DNA of 64,000 nucleotides from Ceratodon purpureus. Lineage: Eukaryota > Streptophyta > Bryopsida > Pseudoditrichales > Ditrichaceae. This document shows, piece after piece, positions 1 through 13,691 of the stretch. The notes below the pieces were generated by a model. That model made no database searches. It had not been told where the DNA came from and saw only the letters and a list, made by a program, of their open reading frames with translations. The translations under genes and the position numbers were made by a program. The stretch covers positions 14,173,783 to 14,237,782 of the forward strand of contig CM026429.1 in NCBI GenBank assembly GCA_014871385.1, read 5' to 3'. Position 1 is the first letter of the stretch; the number at the start of each line of letters is the position of its first letter.

Positions 1-352
1 GAGCGGAGAGCGGTGAGCGCAGAATGGAGAGCACAGAATTGACAATTAGGAAAATTTTCAAAAGCAAAGTAGACCCTATAACCGTGGAAAATTACTAAAT
101 TAAGGCTTAATTTTGACACTTTTTTTAGAAAAAGAGTAGATTACCGTGGAAATTAGGATTATCTCTGGTAAGAATTTATAACGTTTGTTCTCAAAGATAC
201 AAATTAGGGCTGATGTCATGATGACGTCATGCATACATTCCTTTAGATTTATCATGGGTTTGGGCAAGATACAATGATCAGGCGTTAAGTTTTAGATCAA
301 ACAAATAATTCTTTCATAGAATTATGTAAATGCACAAGGAAAAAAACAACTT
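1..352 (+). repeat. Left terminal inverted repeat (first bases outside window)
   Basis: Matches the reverse complement of 30,516-30,888 with small differences. It begins with short GAGCGGAGAGC-type direct repeats, then the motif ACCCTATAACCGTGGAA (71-87), a second CCGTGGAAATTA (about 144-155), and a palindromic TGACGTCA (about 223-230), the core of bZIP/TGA factor sites. About 16-20 bases of the extreme end are missing because the window starts inside it. Confidence 0.85.
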
Positions 353-512
353 TCACAGAACATGAAGGAGGCAAGGTATACACGAGTATAAACTGGAAAT
401 GAGAATCATGAATATTTTAGTGCTTTGCAATAGAGTAGACGATGCAGTATGTAATGAACTCCACTGAAATCAAATCAAATTAAATGGAAACAATGATAGA
501 GCGAGGCCTCTT

Positions 513-3500
513 TCAAACTTCGAAGATGCTACAGTCGCTACTTCCACTCTCAGAACCCGATGACTCAGACTCTCCTTCTACAGCCTCTTCATCGACAAAT
601 AGAAGGGCCCTGGGATCAAAATTAGTGGGCCGACTAGGAACATATCTAAGTGCACCACATTGAAGCGCTTGTGCTAAGCCCTCTGCATAGTCCGGAAGAA
701 TAAAAGGCTGAACCGGGCTGGAATTAAGACGCCACGATGGAGTGAACACGGCTCTATGCCCACTTGGCGGTGTTGTCACAACTACTCTGCAATAGAAAGC
801 CAGAAGTGGTTAGAACGAATAGGTAAATTTGCGTACAGAAATAATACTAGATGCATTGCACAAAACCTACAAATTCTAGAGTAAGACTTACAATACTTAG
901 TGGGTCTTTGTTTCTTTGCTGGTGCTTCCTCTGCTGCTGCCGGTCTAGGATGTTTAGGGGGGCCCATGGGAGATTTTGCTGCCATATACGGTTTGAGAAG
1001 GGCGTTGAATATGGCTTCGTCATCCTCAAAAGCTATAATATGACGACCAATAGCCTGGCAAGCCTTGACAGAGGCCCCTGCAACTCAAAGCAAGGTGAAG
1101 ACGTGAGAAACTGAGGAAGGAATCAGAGAAATAATTCTGTAGAGACATGTAAGAACGGTTTCCTGTTCCTGCCTTCCAGTCCAGGACTATGTCGCCGGGC
1201 TTCGAGAGCTCTCCAATTATGCTCTGCATCATCCCAGGGGATTTTTCCCTTGGTCCTCTCCATGGAACATCCCCATTCATTTGCTGAGAATCAACGTCGA
1301 TAAAGTTGAAAATCGCATCACTCTCGGTAATGTTGAGGTCGCCATGTATGACATTGGATTTCTTCGTTTGAAAGGAGAACTTAGATGGCGGCTCGCCACC
1401 ACGAACGAAGACCCGGATCCAGAACCAATTAGTCTGCAATCAACCAAATTATGTCAGAATGAATAAACGGAAGGGATAGTACTAAGTAAACTGAAGGAAA
1501 GGAAAGGATGAAATTACCAGGTTTCCGGGGTTCGTAGGAGAAGTCAGGCCGAGCTCATTGAAGCCCCACCAGTCTTTGTAAAGGACGAACTTAGTGGCGC
1601 TAGCTTCTTCAAGAATCTCCGTAGCCAACGCTTGATCATTGTTGTAGATGATGCACAGAGCGCCGTCATTTTGCAAGTAAAGACTTGCAAAATAGAAAAT
1701 GTCGTACACATAATCCTTTTCACGGGAGTTCCAAGGAGGAATCACGGTAGGAGGATCGGAAACGAGAGGGACAGGAAGATTCTCAGGGATGTCAACGATG
1801 ATCAAGTCGACTCCCAGATAATTCTCATCCTGGCACCGCTCAGGAACTTCGTTCTGGCGGCCACGTCCAAACTGGAAAAACAACGCTATAGGGTTAGACT
1901 ATATGAAATTAATTGAAGTGTATGTAATATCAAATTATGTAAGAAGAGAATCATACCTTGCGCACGAACTCTAGAGTTTTCACCCAATCCGGATGGCCAC
2001 CCTTGTCTTTGAGCTCCATGTTACGAACCAGTAACGGGGTCACGGATGACTTGATGATAGAAACACCAGTGGAATGGAGAGTTCCTGCGGAGGAGGTGCT
2101 TGCCGGGAGAAGTCTGGCCTTCCTTTGTTCCAGAAGACCTCTGGTGATAGCGGATGCACTGACCGATGAAGGCGCAGGAGTAGGGGTCGGATTGGGAACG
2201 ACAATCACAGGAGATGGAACGGCAGCGCCCTTCTCCGGTGCGGAGGACTCTGCACCAGTCTCCTGAGAGCCCTGGGACGTAGCACCCAGCTTTCGCAGTC
2301 GCCGCGCCCGCCCTTTCTTCGGTGGAGGTGCAGATGATTGATCCTGGAGGCCTTCGGCCTCATCAGAACCGTCTCCAGAATCGTCGATGGCTATTGATCC
2401 CCCGTCAAGCTCAGCTTTGAGCTCCGCTTCAGACTCAACAGCGAAACCTCGAATGCAATCGAGGTACCAACAACCAGCGGCTAGGTGCGGAGAGCTGAAC
2501 CTCTTCAGCTGCAGAGGAGTATAGATACACTGATCAGAGCCTCTCTGAATCCACAAGGCGAAGTATGAAGGGAACTTCTCAGGGTCAATTGCACCTTTTG
2601 GAAGCAGCTCTCTCTTGAAGTACCTAATGAAAATCAAGTGCCATATTGATCAGAATCATAGTATTGACAGTAAATAAAAGCGAAAAAGAAAAAAAGATAA
2701 AAATTCGAAGTGCATAAAAGTCATACCGCCGTATCATACCGGTATGTCACACGCTTAACAACATCTGCTGCTCCCGGATAAGTGGAAAAATCAGACTTCT
2801 TATCAAAAGGCTTTTCTGCGCGGGTACTTATAAATGCGGGGAAAGCCTTTTCCCAAAGGAGAATACGCCAACTCTCCACATATGCGTCTGGCCGCAACAG
2901 TCCCGGGAAGGACTTCCACTTGATGACAAGGTTCTCGGTCTTGCAGATGTCATCAAACTCCCGGGTAACAGCATCCTCTATCTGCGATAGAAAGGTAAAG
3001 TCATTGAGGTAAATATTGACATGGGACAAAGAAGAAGTAGTATCTGTAATTATTTCGAAGTTTGAAGGTACTATACCCCAGCCCAGAATGTTGCCTTGTT
3101 CAACCAAGGGTCGAAGTCGGCCTCCTTAAAGTCGTGGGGCAAAAATCTGTAAGATTGTCGTGCACTTGCTGAAGAGTTCCACCACCTCAGCCAACGCGCC
3201 TTGAACTTTGCATCAACAGCTGCAGGAACAATCTTCTGAAGCTTCTCCACTGTCATCTCCGGCTTGGAGAATTCATTGTAATGCCGATTGATCTGGGAAG
3301 TGAACATTACATGAACGGGAAGGTTAGTGTTTAGATTACTTATTCAAAAGTAAAGTAGAGATGTAAAGAAACTAACCTCCGCGAGGAAGTCATCACCGTT
3401 TTTGGGATTGGCAATGGCGAGGTACTTGGTGAAGTCCTTCTTCTTAATGTAGTCGACCATGTTGGTCGAAGCGGCAGACATGGCATCCCATACACCTGCC

Positions 3501-5289
3501 GCCGTTTGCTCTGTTATGGGTGTTTTCTCCTAGTAGGCCCGGGCAGCTTCGTCAGAAGCAGCCACGATTTCTCTCTGGAAAATAAAATTATCAACTTCTG
3601 AGTATAAACAGCATGGCAATTCATGACATTTAGAAGCGTGAGGGGGGGGGGGGGGGGGGAGAAAGTGCTTACACGATAAAGAAATGTGATGAAGATTTTG
3701 GTTGGCAAAGTAAACCATCCTGGAACTGATGGTTTGTGATTCAAACATATTTGATACTCCGCTGGTGAGAGCAGATCCTTGAATTCCTCCAATTTCATCA
3801 CACCAAAAGAGCGAATACGAAAGAGTTTTGCAGGAAGATTACTCTTCACGTAATCATTCTCTGTAGACCTGCTCGAAGATATGGTAGTTAGTTAAAGCCG
3901 TGTAGTGAAAGTTCAAGCAGCTTTCAAGAAGTGAGGACAAGAAGTACGGAAAAAATGCTTACCAGTTGATGTCGTGCATGGCATGAAGAAGGTTTCCCAC
4001 ATGACCGCGTGGGTCAAGAACAATGCAATGCACGGAGATGTGCCAAGCTGGATCATCATAGTGATGGTTGTTGATATGTCTGTACCATGCGACAAGGCGA
4101 TGGTTACCTTCCCAGACATAGAACATCTTCCCGGAGAACTCCTTCCAGTCCGGATCGGCCAAGAGCTCATCCTCGAAAGCATCGTTGACTTTCTGCCAAC
4201 AAGGGCTCCAGTCAGCCTTGATCTCAGGCGTGACTTCCGCTGTCATCTCCTCGTGGTTGTACATGGAAATGTACATGACCCGGTCACCATCTCTATATCC
4301 ATTGACAAACTCTCGCTCCAAATGTTGAACTCCCATTTCTCCTACAGGTCGCACTCTTGCCATTGACTGCATCCTGCAGAGGGGTACGAGGATACGGGAC
4401 TTCGTCTTTGGGAGTATTCGGAGGTCGTTGATGACGGTTGTAGAGTCCAATTTGAATTGTTTTCTGTGTTCCAATTCACTGTCCACTGCATTCGTTAATT
4501 CAGTCGGACAAGATGGCGCTGGCAACTGATCCTGTGTTTGTATTTGAGTTACCTGTCAAACGTCATACGTATTTAGAGTTGATTCAAAGATAATGAACGT
4601 AAGCAAATCAAAAACAATAATGTAGAATATAAGAATTACTTCGCAGACTGGTACATCTCAAACTGCAGCAGAAATAAGTAGAGCTTAGGCCACTATGTGC
4701 GTCGTGCACGACTATAATACTCCCTAGCCTGTCTACAGTTCCAGTGACGGCGCCTCTTCCAAAATCGCCTAGTCTGCTGGACAGGGCATGGCAGTATCGC
4801 CGGGAGGGCGAAGACAACATGGGCTGGCCTCCTCACTCTAATAGGCGAGGATGGAGAAGGTGGAGACATAGGCGGGGTCCCAAGTCTTGGAGAGGTAGGC
4901 ATGTAGCCCGGGGATGTAGGCTCATAGACAGGAGACGTAGGCATGTACTGAGGAGAGTGGACCTCGAGAGGTCCACTACCTAAACCTACAGGGCTGCCCA
5001 AATCACATCTACATAAATAAGGCTGATCAAAAGAATCCGAGAGGTCGGAGACATTGATCACTGAGATCGGCGAACTGATGGACAAGGGTGCATCTAAGAA
5101 TACCTAGAGAAAAAGAACAAAGACATTGTCAGATTCCCAACTAAGCTTTCAAAAGAAAATTAGAAAGGACTATGGAGGTTGAATATACTATGCTATTCTT
5201 AATTGAGAAGACAAATTCCGACAACTTACCTCAGTTTCAGCTGGAGTTGGGCCATCAAAGTCACTTGCAGTGAATTGCTCTGTGACCTC
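513..5289 (-). pseudogene. Decayed second copy of the ParB-methyltransferase cargo gene
   Basis: Exon for exon the same as the intact copy at 24,602-29,299, in inverse orientation: 5,289-5,230; 5,103-4,837 (CTD-like motif, same 267 bp); 4,552-3,963 (ParB-like, six bases longer); 3,868-3,673 (same 196 bp); and on to the acidic Ser-rich tail ending at 513. Two lesions are visible. An in-frame TAG at 3,530-3,532 replaces a lysine codon of the intact copy, shortly after the exon start (residues ASDEAARAY then stop). The donor after the motif-I exon at 1,161 reads GA instead of GT (intact copy: GTAACT). The methyltransferase motifs VDIPEN and DWKAGTG are still readable, so much of the decay is recent. 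It adjoins the 48-unit array on its 5' side, as the intact copy adjoins its own array. Confidence 0.85.
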
Positions 5290-5454
5290 CTACAATACAA
5301 AGAGAAAACAAATAATAAGAAATCAACAAAAAACACCAAACAACAAGAAGAAAGCAACAGTTGACATTTAAACATATTCATTCCCCAGATATAATTCTTC
5401 TTGTTTTTAAAATAAGCCCCCTTCTCCCCCTCCTCCTCCCCCATTCCTCCCCCA

Positions 5455-8400
5455 CCTCCAGGGGGAGTGTCGGCTCCGAATGCGCCTTGGCGGAGCCAAC
5501 TCCCCCCGCGTCAACCTCCGCCCAATCTCCCTCCTATGCCTCAGGCCCGACCACGAGAGCCGCGGCCATGGCCTCCGCCACCTTGCTCTCTGCAGCAGTG
5601 GCTGCCTCCCCCGCAATCTCCCTCTCCTCCAGGGCGAGTGTCGGCTCCGAATGCGCCTTGGCGGAGCCAGCTCCCCCCCGGTCAACCTCCGCCCAATCTC
5701 CCTCCAATGCCTCTGGCACGACCACGAGGGCCGCGGCCATGGCCTCCGCGACCTTGCTCTCTGCAGCAGTGGCTGCCTCCCCCGCAATCTCCCTCTCCTC
5801 CAGGGGGAGTGTCGGCTCCGAATGCGCCTTGGCGGAGCCAGCTCCCCCGGGTCAACCTCCGCCCAATCTCCCTCCAATGCCTCAGGCCCGACCTCGAGGG
5901 CCGCGGCCATGGCCTCCGCCACCTTGCTCTCTGCAGCAGTGGCTGCCACCCCCGCAATCTCCCCCACCTCCAGGGGGAGTGTCGGCTCCGAATGCGCCTT
6001 GGCGGAGCCAGCTCCCCCGGGTCAACCTCCGCCCAATCTCCCTCCAATGCCTCAGGCCCGACCTCGAGGGCCGCGGCCATGGCCTCCGCCACCTTGCTCT
6101 CTGCAGCAGTGGCTGCCACCCCCGCAATCTCCCCCACCTCCAGGGGGAGTGTCGGCTCCGAATGCGCCTTGGCGGAGCCAGCTCCCCCCGGGTCAACCTC
6201 CGCCCAATCCCCCTCCAATGCCTCAGGCCCGACCACGAGGGCCGCGGCCATGGCCTCCGCGACCTTGCTCTCTCCAGCAGTGGCAGCCTCCCCCGCAATC
6301 TCCCCCACCTCCTGGGGGAGTGTCGGCTCCGAATGCGCCTTGGCGGAGCCAGCTCCCCCCGGGTCAACCTCCGCCCAATCTCCCTCCAATGCCTCTGGCA
6401 CGACCACGAGGGCCGCGGCCATGGCCTCCGCGACCTTGCTCTCTGCAGCAGTGGCTGCCTCCCCCGCAATCTCCCCCACCTCCAGGGGGAGTGTCGGCTC
6501 CAAATGCGCCTTGGCGGAGCCAGCTCCACCCGGGTCAACCTCTGCCTTATCCCCCTCCAATGCCTGAGGCCCGACCACGAGGGCCGCGGCCATGGCCTCC
6601 GCGACCTTGCTCTCTCCAGCAGTGGCAGCCTCCCCCGCAATCTCCCCCACCTCCTGGGGGAGTGTCGGCTCCGAATGCGCCTTGGCGGAGCCAGCTCCCC
6701 CCGGGTCAACCTCCGCCCAATCTCCCTCCAATGCCTCTGGCACGACCACGAGGGCCGCGGCCATGGCCTCCGCGACCTTGCTCTCTGCAGCAGTGGCTGC
6801 CTCCCCCGCAATCTCCCTCTCCTCCAGGGGGAGTGTCGGCTCCGAATGCGCCTTGGCGGAGCCAGCTCCCCCCGGGTCAACCTCCGCCCAATCTCCCTCC
6901 AATGCCTCTGGCACGACCACGAGGGCCGCGGCCATGGCCTCCGCGACCTTGCTCTCTGCAGCAGTGGCTGCCTCCCCCGCAATCTCCCCCACCTCCAGGG
7001 GGAGTGTCGGCTCCAAATGCGCCTTCGCGGAGCCAGCTCCCCCCGGGTCAACCTCCGCCCAATCTCCTTCCAATGCCTCAGGCCCGACCTCGAGGGCCGC
7101 GGCCATGGCCTCCGCCACCTTGCTCTCTGCAGCGGTGGTTGCCACCCCCGCAATCTCCTCCACCTCCAGGGAGAGTGTCGGCTCCGAATGCGCTTTGGCG
7201 GAGCCAGCTCTCCCCGGGTCAACCTCCGCCCAATCCCCCTCCAATGCCTCAGGCCTAACCACGAGGGCCGCGGCCATGGCCTCCGCGACCTTGCTCTCTG
7301 CAGCAGTGGCTGCCTCCCCCGCAATCTCCCTCTCCTCCAGGGGGAGTGTCGGCTCCGAATGCGCCTTGGCGGAGCCAGCTCCCCCCGGGTCAACCTCCGC
7401 CCAATCTCCCTCCAATATCTCAGGCCCGACCTCGAGGGCCGCGGCCATGGCCTCCGCCACCTTGCTCTCTGCAGCATTGGCTGCGTCCCCCGCAATCTCC
7501 CTCTCCTCCAGGGGGACTGTCGGCTCCGAATGCGCCTTGGCGGAGCCTGCTCCCCCCGGGTCAACCTCGGCCCAATCTCCCTCCAATGCCTCTGGCACGA
7601 CCACGAGGGCCGCGGCCATGGCCTCCGCGACCTTGCTCTCTCCAGCAGTGGCTGCGACCCCCGTAATCTCCGTCACCTCCAGGGGGAGTGTCGGCTCCGA
7701 ATGCGCCTTGGCGGAGCCAGCTCCCCCCGGGTCAACCTCCGCCCAATCTCCCTCCAATGCCTCTGGCACGACCACGAGGGCCGCGGCCATGGCCTCCGCC
7801 ACCTTGCTCTCTCCAGTAGTGGCTGCCTCCCACGCAATCTCCCCCACCTCCAGGGGAAGTGTCGGCTCAGAATGCGCCTTCGCGGAGCCAGCTCCCCCCG
7901 GGTCAACCTCCGCCCAATCTCCCTCCAATGCCTCTGGCACGACCACGAGGGCCGCGGCCATGGCCTCCGCGACCTTGCTCTCTTCAGCAGTGGCTGCCTC
8001 CCCCGCAATCTCCCTCTCCTCCAGGGGGAGTGTCGGCTCCAAATGCGCCTTGGCGGAGCCAGCTCCCCCGGGTCAACCTCCGCCCAATCTCCCTCCAATG
8101 CCTCTAACACGACCACGAGGGCCGCGGCCATGGCCTCCGCCACCTTGCTCTCTACAGCAGTGGTTGCCACCCCCGCAATCTCCCCCACCTCCAGGGGGAG
8201 TGTTGGCTCCGAATGCGCCTTGGCAAAGCCAGCTCCCCCCGGGTCAACCTCCGCCCAATCCCTCTCCAATGCCTGAGGCCCGACCACGAGGGCCGCGGCC
8301 ATGGCCTCCGCGACCTTGCTCTCTGCAGCAGTGGCTGCCTCCCCCGCAATCTCCCTCTCCTCCAGGGGGAGTGTCGGCTCCGAATGCGCCTTGGCGGTGC

Positions 8401-11400
8401 CAGCTCCCCCCGGGTCAACCTCTGCCCAATCTCCCTCCAATATCTCAGGCCCGACCTCGAGGGCCGCGGCCATGGCCTTCCGCCACCTTGCTCTCTCCAG
8501 CATTGGCTGCCTCCCTCGCAATCTCCCTCTCCTCCAGGGGGAGTGTCGGCTCCAAATGCGCCTTGGCGGAGCCAGCTCCCCCCGGGTCAACCTCCGCCCA
8601 ATCCCTCTCCAATGCCTGAGGCCCGACCACGAGGGCCGCAGCCATGGCCTCCGCGACCTTGCTCTCTGCAGCAGTGGCTGCCTCCCCCGCAATCTCCCTC
8701 TCCTCCAGGGGGAGTGTCAGCTCCGAATGCGCCTTGGCGGAGCCAGCTCCCCCCGGGTCAACCTCTGCCCAATCTCCCTCCAATATCTCAGGCCCGACCT
8801 CGAGGGCCGCGGCCATGGCCTTCCGCCACCTTGCTCTCTGCAGCATTGGCTGCCTCCCTCGCAATCTCCCTCTCCTCGAGGGGGAGTGTCGGCTCCGAAT
8901 GCGCCTTGGCGGAGCCAGCTCCCCCCGGGTCAACCTCCGCCCAATCTCCCTCCTATGCCTCAGGCCCGACCTCGAGGGCCGCGGCCATGGCCTCCGCCAC
9001 CTTGCTCTCTGCAGCAGTGGCTGCCACCCCCGCAATCTCCCCCACCTCCAGGGGGAGTGTCGGCTCCGAATGCGCCTTGGCGGAGCCAGCTCCCCCCGGG
9101 TCAACCTCCGCCCAATCTCCCTCCAATGCCTCAGGCACGACCACGAGGGCCGCGGCCATGGCCTCCGCCACCTTGCTCTCTGCAGCAGTGGCTGCCTCCC
9201 CCGCAATCTCCCTCTCCTCCAGGGGCAGTGTCGGCTCCAAATGCGCCTTGGCGGAGCCAGCTCCCCCCGGGTCAACCTCCGCCCAATCTCCCTCCAATGC
9301 CTCTGGCCCGACCACGAGGGCCGCGGCCATGGCCTCCGCGACCTTGCTCTCTGCAGCAGTGGCTGCCTCCCCCGCAATCTCCCCTACCTCCAGGGGGAGT
9401 GTCGGCTCCGAATGCGCCTTGGCGGAGCCAGCTCCCCCCGGGTCAACCTCCGCCCAATCTCCCTCCAATGCCTCAGGCCCGACCTCGAGGGCCGCGGCCA
9501 TGGCCTCCGCCACCTTGCTCTCTGCAGCAGTGGCTGCCACCCGCGCAATCTCCCCCACCTCCAGGGGAGTGTCGGCTCCGAATGCGCCTTGGCGGAGCCA
9601 GCTCCCCCCGGGTCAACCTCCGCCCAATCTCCCTCCAATGCAACTGGCACGACCACGAGGGCCGCGGCCATGGCCTCCGCGACCTTGCTCTCTGCAGCAG
9701 TGGCTGCCTCCCCCGCAATCTCCCCCTCCTCCAGGGCGAGTCTCGGCTCCGAATGCGCCTTGGCGGAGCCAGCTCCCCCGGGTCAACCTCCGGCCAATCT
9801 CCCTCCAATGCCTTTGGCACGACCACAAGGGCCGCGGCCATGGCCTCCGCGACCTTGCTCTCTGCAGCAGTGGCTGCCTCCCCCGCAATCTCCCTCTCCT
9901 CCAGGGGGAGTGTCGGCTCCGAATGCGCCTTGGCGGAGCGAGCTCCCCCCGGGTCAACCTCTGCCCAATCTCCCTCCAATATCTCAGGCCCGACCTCGAG
10001 GGCCGCGGCCATGGCCTTCCGCCACCTTGCTCTCTGCAGCATTGGCTGCCTCCCTCGCAATCTCCCTCTCCTCCAGGGGGAGTGTCGGCTCCGAATGCGC
10101 CTTGGCGGAGCCAGCTCCCCCCGGGTCAACCTCCGCCCAATCTCCCTCCAATGCCTCAGGCCCGACCTCGAGGGCCGCGGCCATGGCCTCCGCCACCTTG
10201 CTCTCTGCAGCAGTGGCTGCCACCCCTGCAATCTCCCCCACCTCCGGGGGGAGTGTCGGCTCCGAATGCGCCTTGGCGGAGCCAGCTCCCCCCGGGTCAA
10301 CCTCCGCCCAATCTCCCTCCAATGCCTCAGGCACGACCACGAGGGCCGCGGCCATGGCCTCCGCCCCCTTGCTCTCTGCAGCAGTGGCTGCCTCCCCCGC
10401 AATCTCCCTCTCCTCCAGGGGCAATGTCGGCTCCAAATGCGCCTTGGCGGAGCCAGCTCCCCCCGGGTCAACCTCCGCCCAATCTCCCTCCAATGCCTCA
10501 GGCACGACCACGAGGGCCGCAGCCATTGCCTCCGCGACCTTGCTCTCTGCAGCAGTGGCTGCCTCCCCCGCAATCTCCCTCTCCTCCAGGGGGAGTGTCG
10601 GCTCCGAATGCGCCTTGGCGGAGCCAGCTCCCCCTGGGTCAACCTCCGCCCAATCTCCCTCCAATGCCTCTAACACGACCACGAGGGCCGCGGCCATGGC
10701 CTCCGCGACCTTGCTCTCTGCAGCAGTGGCTGCCTCCCGCGCAATCTCCCTCTCCTCCAGGGGGAGTGTCGGCTCTGAATGCGCCTTGGCGGAGCCAGCT
10801 CCCCCCGGGTCAACCTCCGCCCAGTCTCCCTCCAATGCCTCTAGCACGACCACGAGGGCCGCGGCCATGGCCTCCGCGACCTTGCTCTCTGCAGCAGTGG
10901 CAGCCTCCCCCGCAATCTCCCCTACCTCTAGGGGGAGTGTCGGCTCCGAATGCGCCTTGGCGGAGCCAGCTCCCCCCGGGTCAACCTCCGCCCAATCTCC
11001 CTCCAATGCCTCAGGCACGACCACGAGGGCCGCGGCCATGGCCTCCGCGACCTTGCTCTCTGCAGCAGTGGCAGCCTCCCCCGCAATCTCCGCTACCTCT
11101 AGGGGGAGTGTCGGCTCCGAATGCGCCTTGGCGGAGCCAGCTCCCCCCGGGTCAACCTCCGGCCAATCTCCCTCCAATGCCTTTGGCACGACCACGAGGG
11201 CCGCGGCCATGGCCTCCGCGACCTTGCTCTCTGCAGCAGTGGCTGCCTCCCCCGCAATCTCCCTCTCCTCCAGGGGGAGTGTCGGCTCCGAATGCGCCTT
11301 GGCGGAGCCAGCTCCCCCCGGGTCAACCTCTGCCCAATCTCCCTCCAATATCTCAGGCCCGACCTCGAGGGCCGCGGCCATGGCCTTCCGCCACCTTGCT

Positions 11401-13691
11401 CTCTGCAGCATTGGCTGCCTCCCTCGCAATCTCCCTCTCCTCCAGGGGCAATGTCGGCTCCAAATGCGCCTTGGCGGAGCCAGCTCCCCCCGGGTCAACC
11501 TCCGCCAAATCTCCCTCCAATGCCTCTGGCCCGACCACGAGGGCCGCGGCCATGGCCTCCGCGACCTTGCTCTCTGCAGCAGTGGCTGCCTCCCCCGCAA
11601 TCTCCCCCTCCTCCAGGGCGAGTCTCGGCTCCGAATGCGCCTTGGCGGAGCCAGCTCCCCCGGGTCAACCTCCGGCCAATCTCCCTCCAATGCCTCAGGC
11701 CCGACCTCGAGGGCCGCGGCCATGCCTTCCGCGACCTTGCTCTCTGCAGCAGTAGCTGCGTCCCCCGCAATCTCCCCCACCTCCAGGGGGAGTGTCGGCT
11801 CCGAATGCGCCTTGGCGGAGCCAGCTCCCCCGGGTCAACCTCCGCCCAATCTCCCTCCAATGCCTCTAACACGACCACGAGGGCCGCGGCCATGGCCTCC
11901 GCCACCTTGCTCTCTGCAGCAGAGGCAGCCTCCCCCGCAATCTCCCCTACCTCTAGGCGGAGTGTCGGCTCCGAATGCGCCTTGGCGGAGCCAGCTCCCC
12001 CCGGGTCAACCTCCGCCCAATCTCCCTCCAATGCCTCTGGCACGACCACGAGGGCCGCGGCCATGGCCTCCGCGACCTTGCTCTCTGCAGCAGTGGCTGC
12101 CTCCCCCGCAATCTCCCTCTCCTCCAGGGGGAGTGTCGGCTCCGAATGCGCCTTGGCGGAGCCAGCTCCCCCCGGGTCAACCTCCGCCCAATCTCCCTCC
12201 AATGCCTCAGGCACGACCACGAGGGCCGCGGCCATTGCCTCCGCGACCTTGCTCTCTGCAGCAGTGGCTGCCTCCCCCGCAATCTCCCTCTCCTCCAGGG
12301 GGAGTGTCGGCTCCGAATGCGCCTTGGCGGAGCCAGCTCCCCCCGGGTCAACCTCCGCCCAATCTCCCTCCAATGCCTCTGGCACGACCACGAGGGCCGC
12401 GGCCATGGCCTCCGCGACCTTGCTCTCTCCAGCAGTGGCAGCCTCCCACGCAATCTCCCCCACCTCTAGGAGGAGTGTCGGCTCCGAATGCGCCTTGGCG
12501 GAGCCAGCTCCCCCCGGGTCAACCTCCGCCCAGTCTCCCTCCAATGCCTCTAGCACGACCACGAAGGCCGCGGCCATGGCCTCCGCCACCTTGCTCTCTG
12601 CTGTAGTTGCAGCCTCCCCCGCAATCTCCCCCACCTCCAGGGGGAGTGTCGGCTCCGAATGCGCCTTGGCGGAGCCAGCTCCCCCCGGGTCAACCTCCGC
12701 CCAATCTCCCTCCAATGCGTCAGGCCTGACCTCGAGGGCCGCAGCCATGGCCTCCGCGACCTTGCTCTCTCCAGCAGTGGCAGCCTCCCACGCAATCTCC
12801 CCCACCTCTAGAGGGAGTGTGGGCTCCGAATGCGCCTTGGCGGAGCCAGCTCCCCCCGGGTCAACCTCCGCCCAGTCTCCCTCCAATGCCTCTAGCACGA
12901 CCACGAGGGCCGCGGCCATGGCCTCCGCGACCTTGCTCTCTACAGCAGTGGCTGCCTCCCCCGCAATCTCCCTCTCCTCCAGGGGGAGTGTCGGCTCCGA
13001 ATGCGCCTTGGCGGAGCCAGCTCCCCCCGGGTCAACCTCCGCCCAATCTCCCTCCAATGCCTCTGGCACGACCACGAGGGCCGCGGCCATTGCCTCCGCG
13101 ACCTTGCTCTCTGCAGCAGTGGCTGCCTCCCCCGCAATCTCCCTCTCCTCCAGGGGGAGTGTCGGCTCCGAATGCGCCTTGGCGGAGCCAGCTCCCCCCG
13201 GGTCAACCTCCGCCCAATCTCCCTCCAATGCCTCTAACACGACCACGAGGGCCGCGGCCATGGCCTCCGCGACCTTGCTCTCTGCAGCAGTGGCTGCCTC
13301 CCGCGCAATCTCCCTCTCCTCCAGGGGGAGTGTCGGCTCCGAATGCGCCTTGGCGGAGCCAGCTCCCCCCGGGTCAACCTCCGCCCAGTCTCCCTCCAAT
13401 GCCTCTAGCACGACCACGAGGGCCGCGGCCATGGCCTCCGCGACCTTGCTCTCTGCAGTAGATGCTGCCTCCCCCGCAATCTCCCTCTCCTCCAGGGGGA
13501 GTGTCGGCTCCGAATGCGCCTTCACGGAGCCAGCTCCCCCGGGTCAACCTCCGCCCAATCTCCCTCCAATGCTTCAGGCCCGACCTCGAGGGCCGCGGCC
13601 ATGGCCTCCTCGACCTTGCTCTCTGCAGCAGTGGTTGCCACCCCCGCAATCTCCCCCACCTCCAGGGGGAGTGTCGGCTCCGAATGCGCCG
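5455..13691 (-). repeat. 171-bp GC-rich tandem array, about 48 units
   Basis: The marker GTGTCGGCTCC recurs at 5,467, 5,638, 5,809, 5,979 and 6,149, a step of 171 (sometimes 170) bases, up to about 13,672. As 171 is 57 codons and the unit has few stops, long reading frames appear on both strands; most are shadows. On the minus strand, the direction of the adjoining cargo copy, one frame reads an acidic Ala/Glu-rich 57-residue unit with AEAMAAAL, EGDWAEVDPG and HSEPTLPLEVGEIAGEA. The 170-bp units shift this frame several times, so the array cannot encode one continuous protein. It corresponds in place to the 16-unit array in the intact gene. Confidence 0.9.

Noticed and set aside
5455-13691. 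Alpha-satellite-like centromere array because of the 171-bp period
   Set aside because: Equal length to primate alpha satellite is coincidence: the sequence is GC-rich, coding-like, and part of a transposon gene.
5455-13691. CRISPR array
   Set aside because: Units are contiguous with no unique spacers, and the genome is a plant's.
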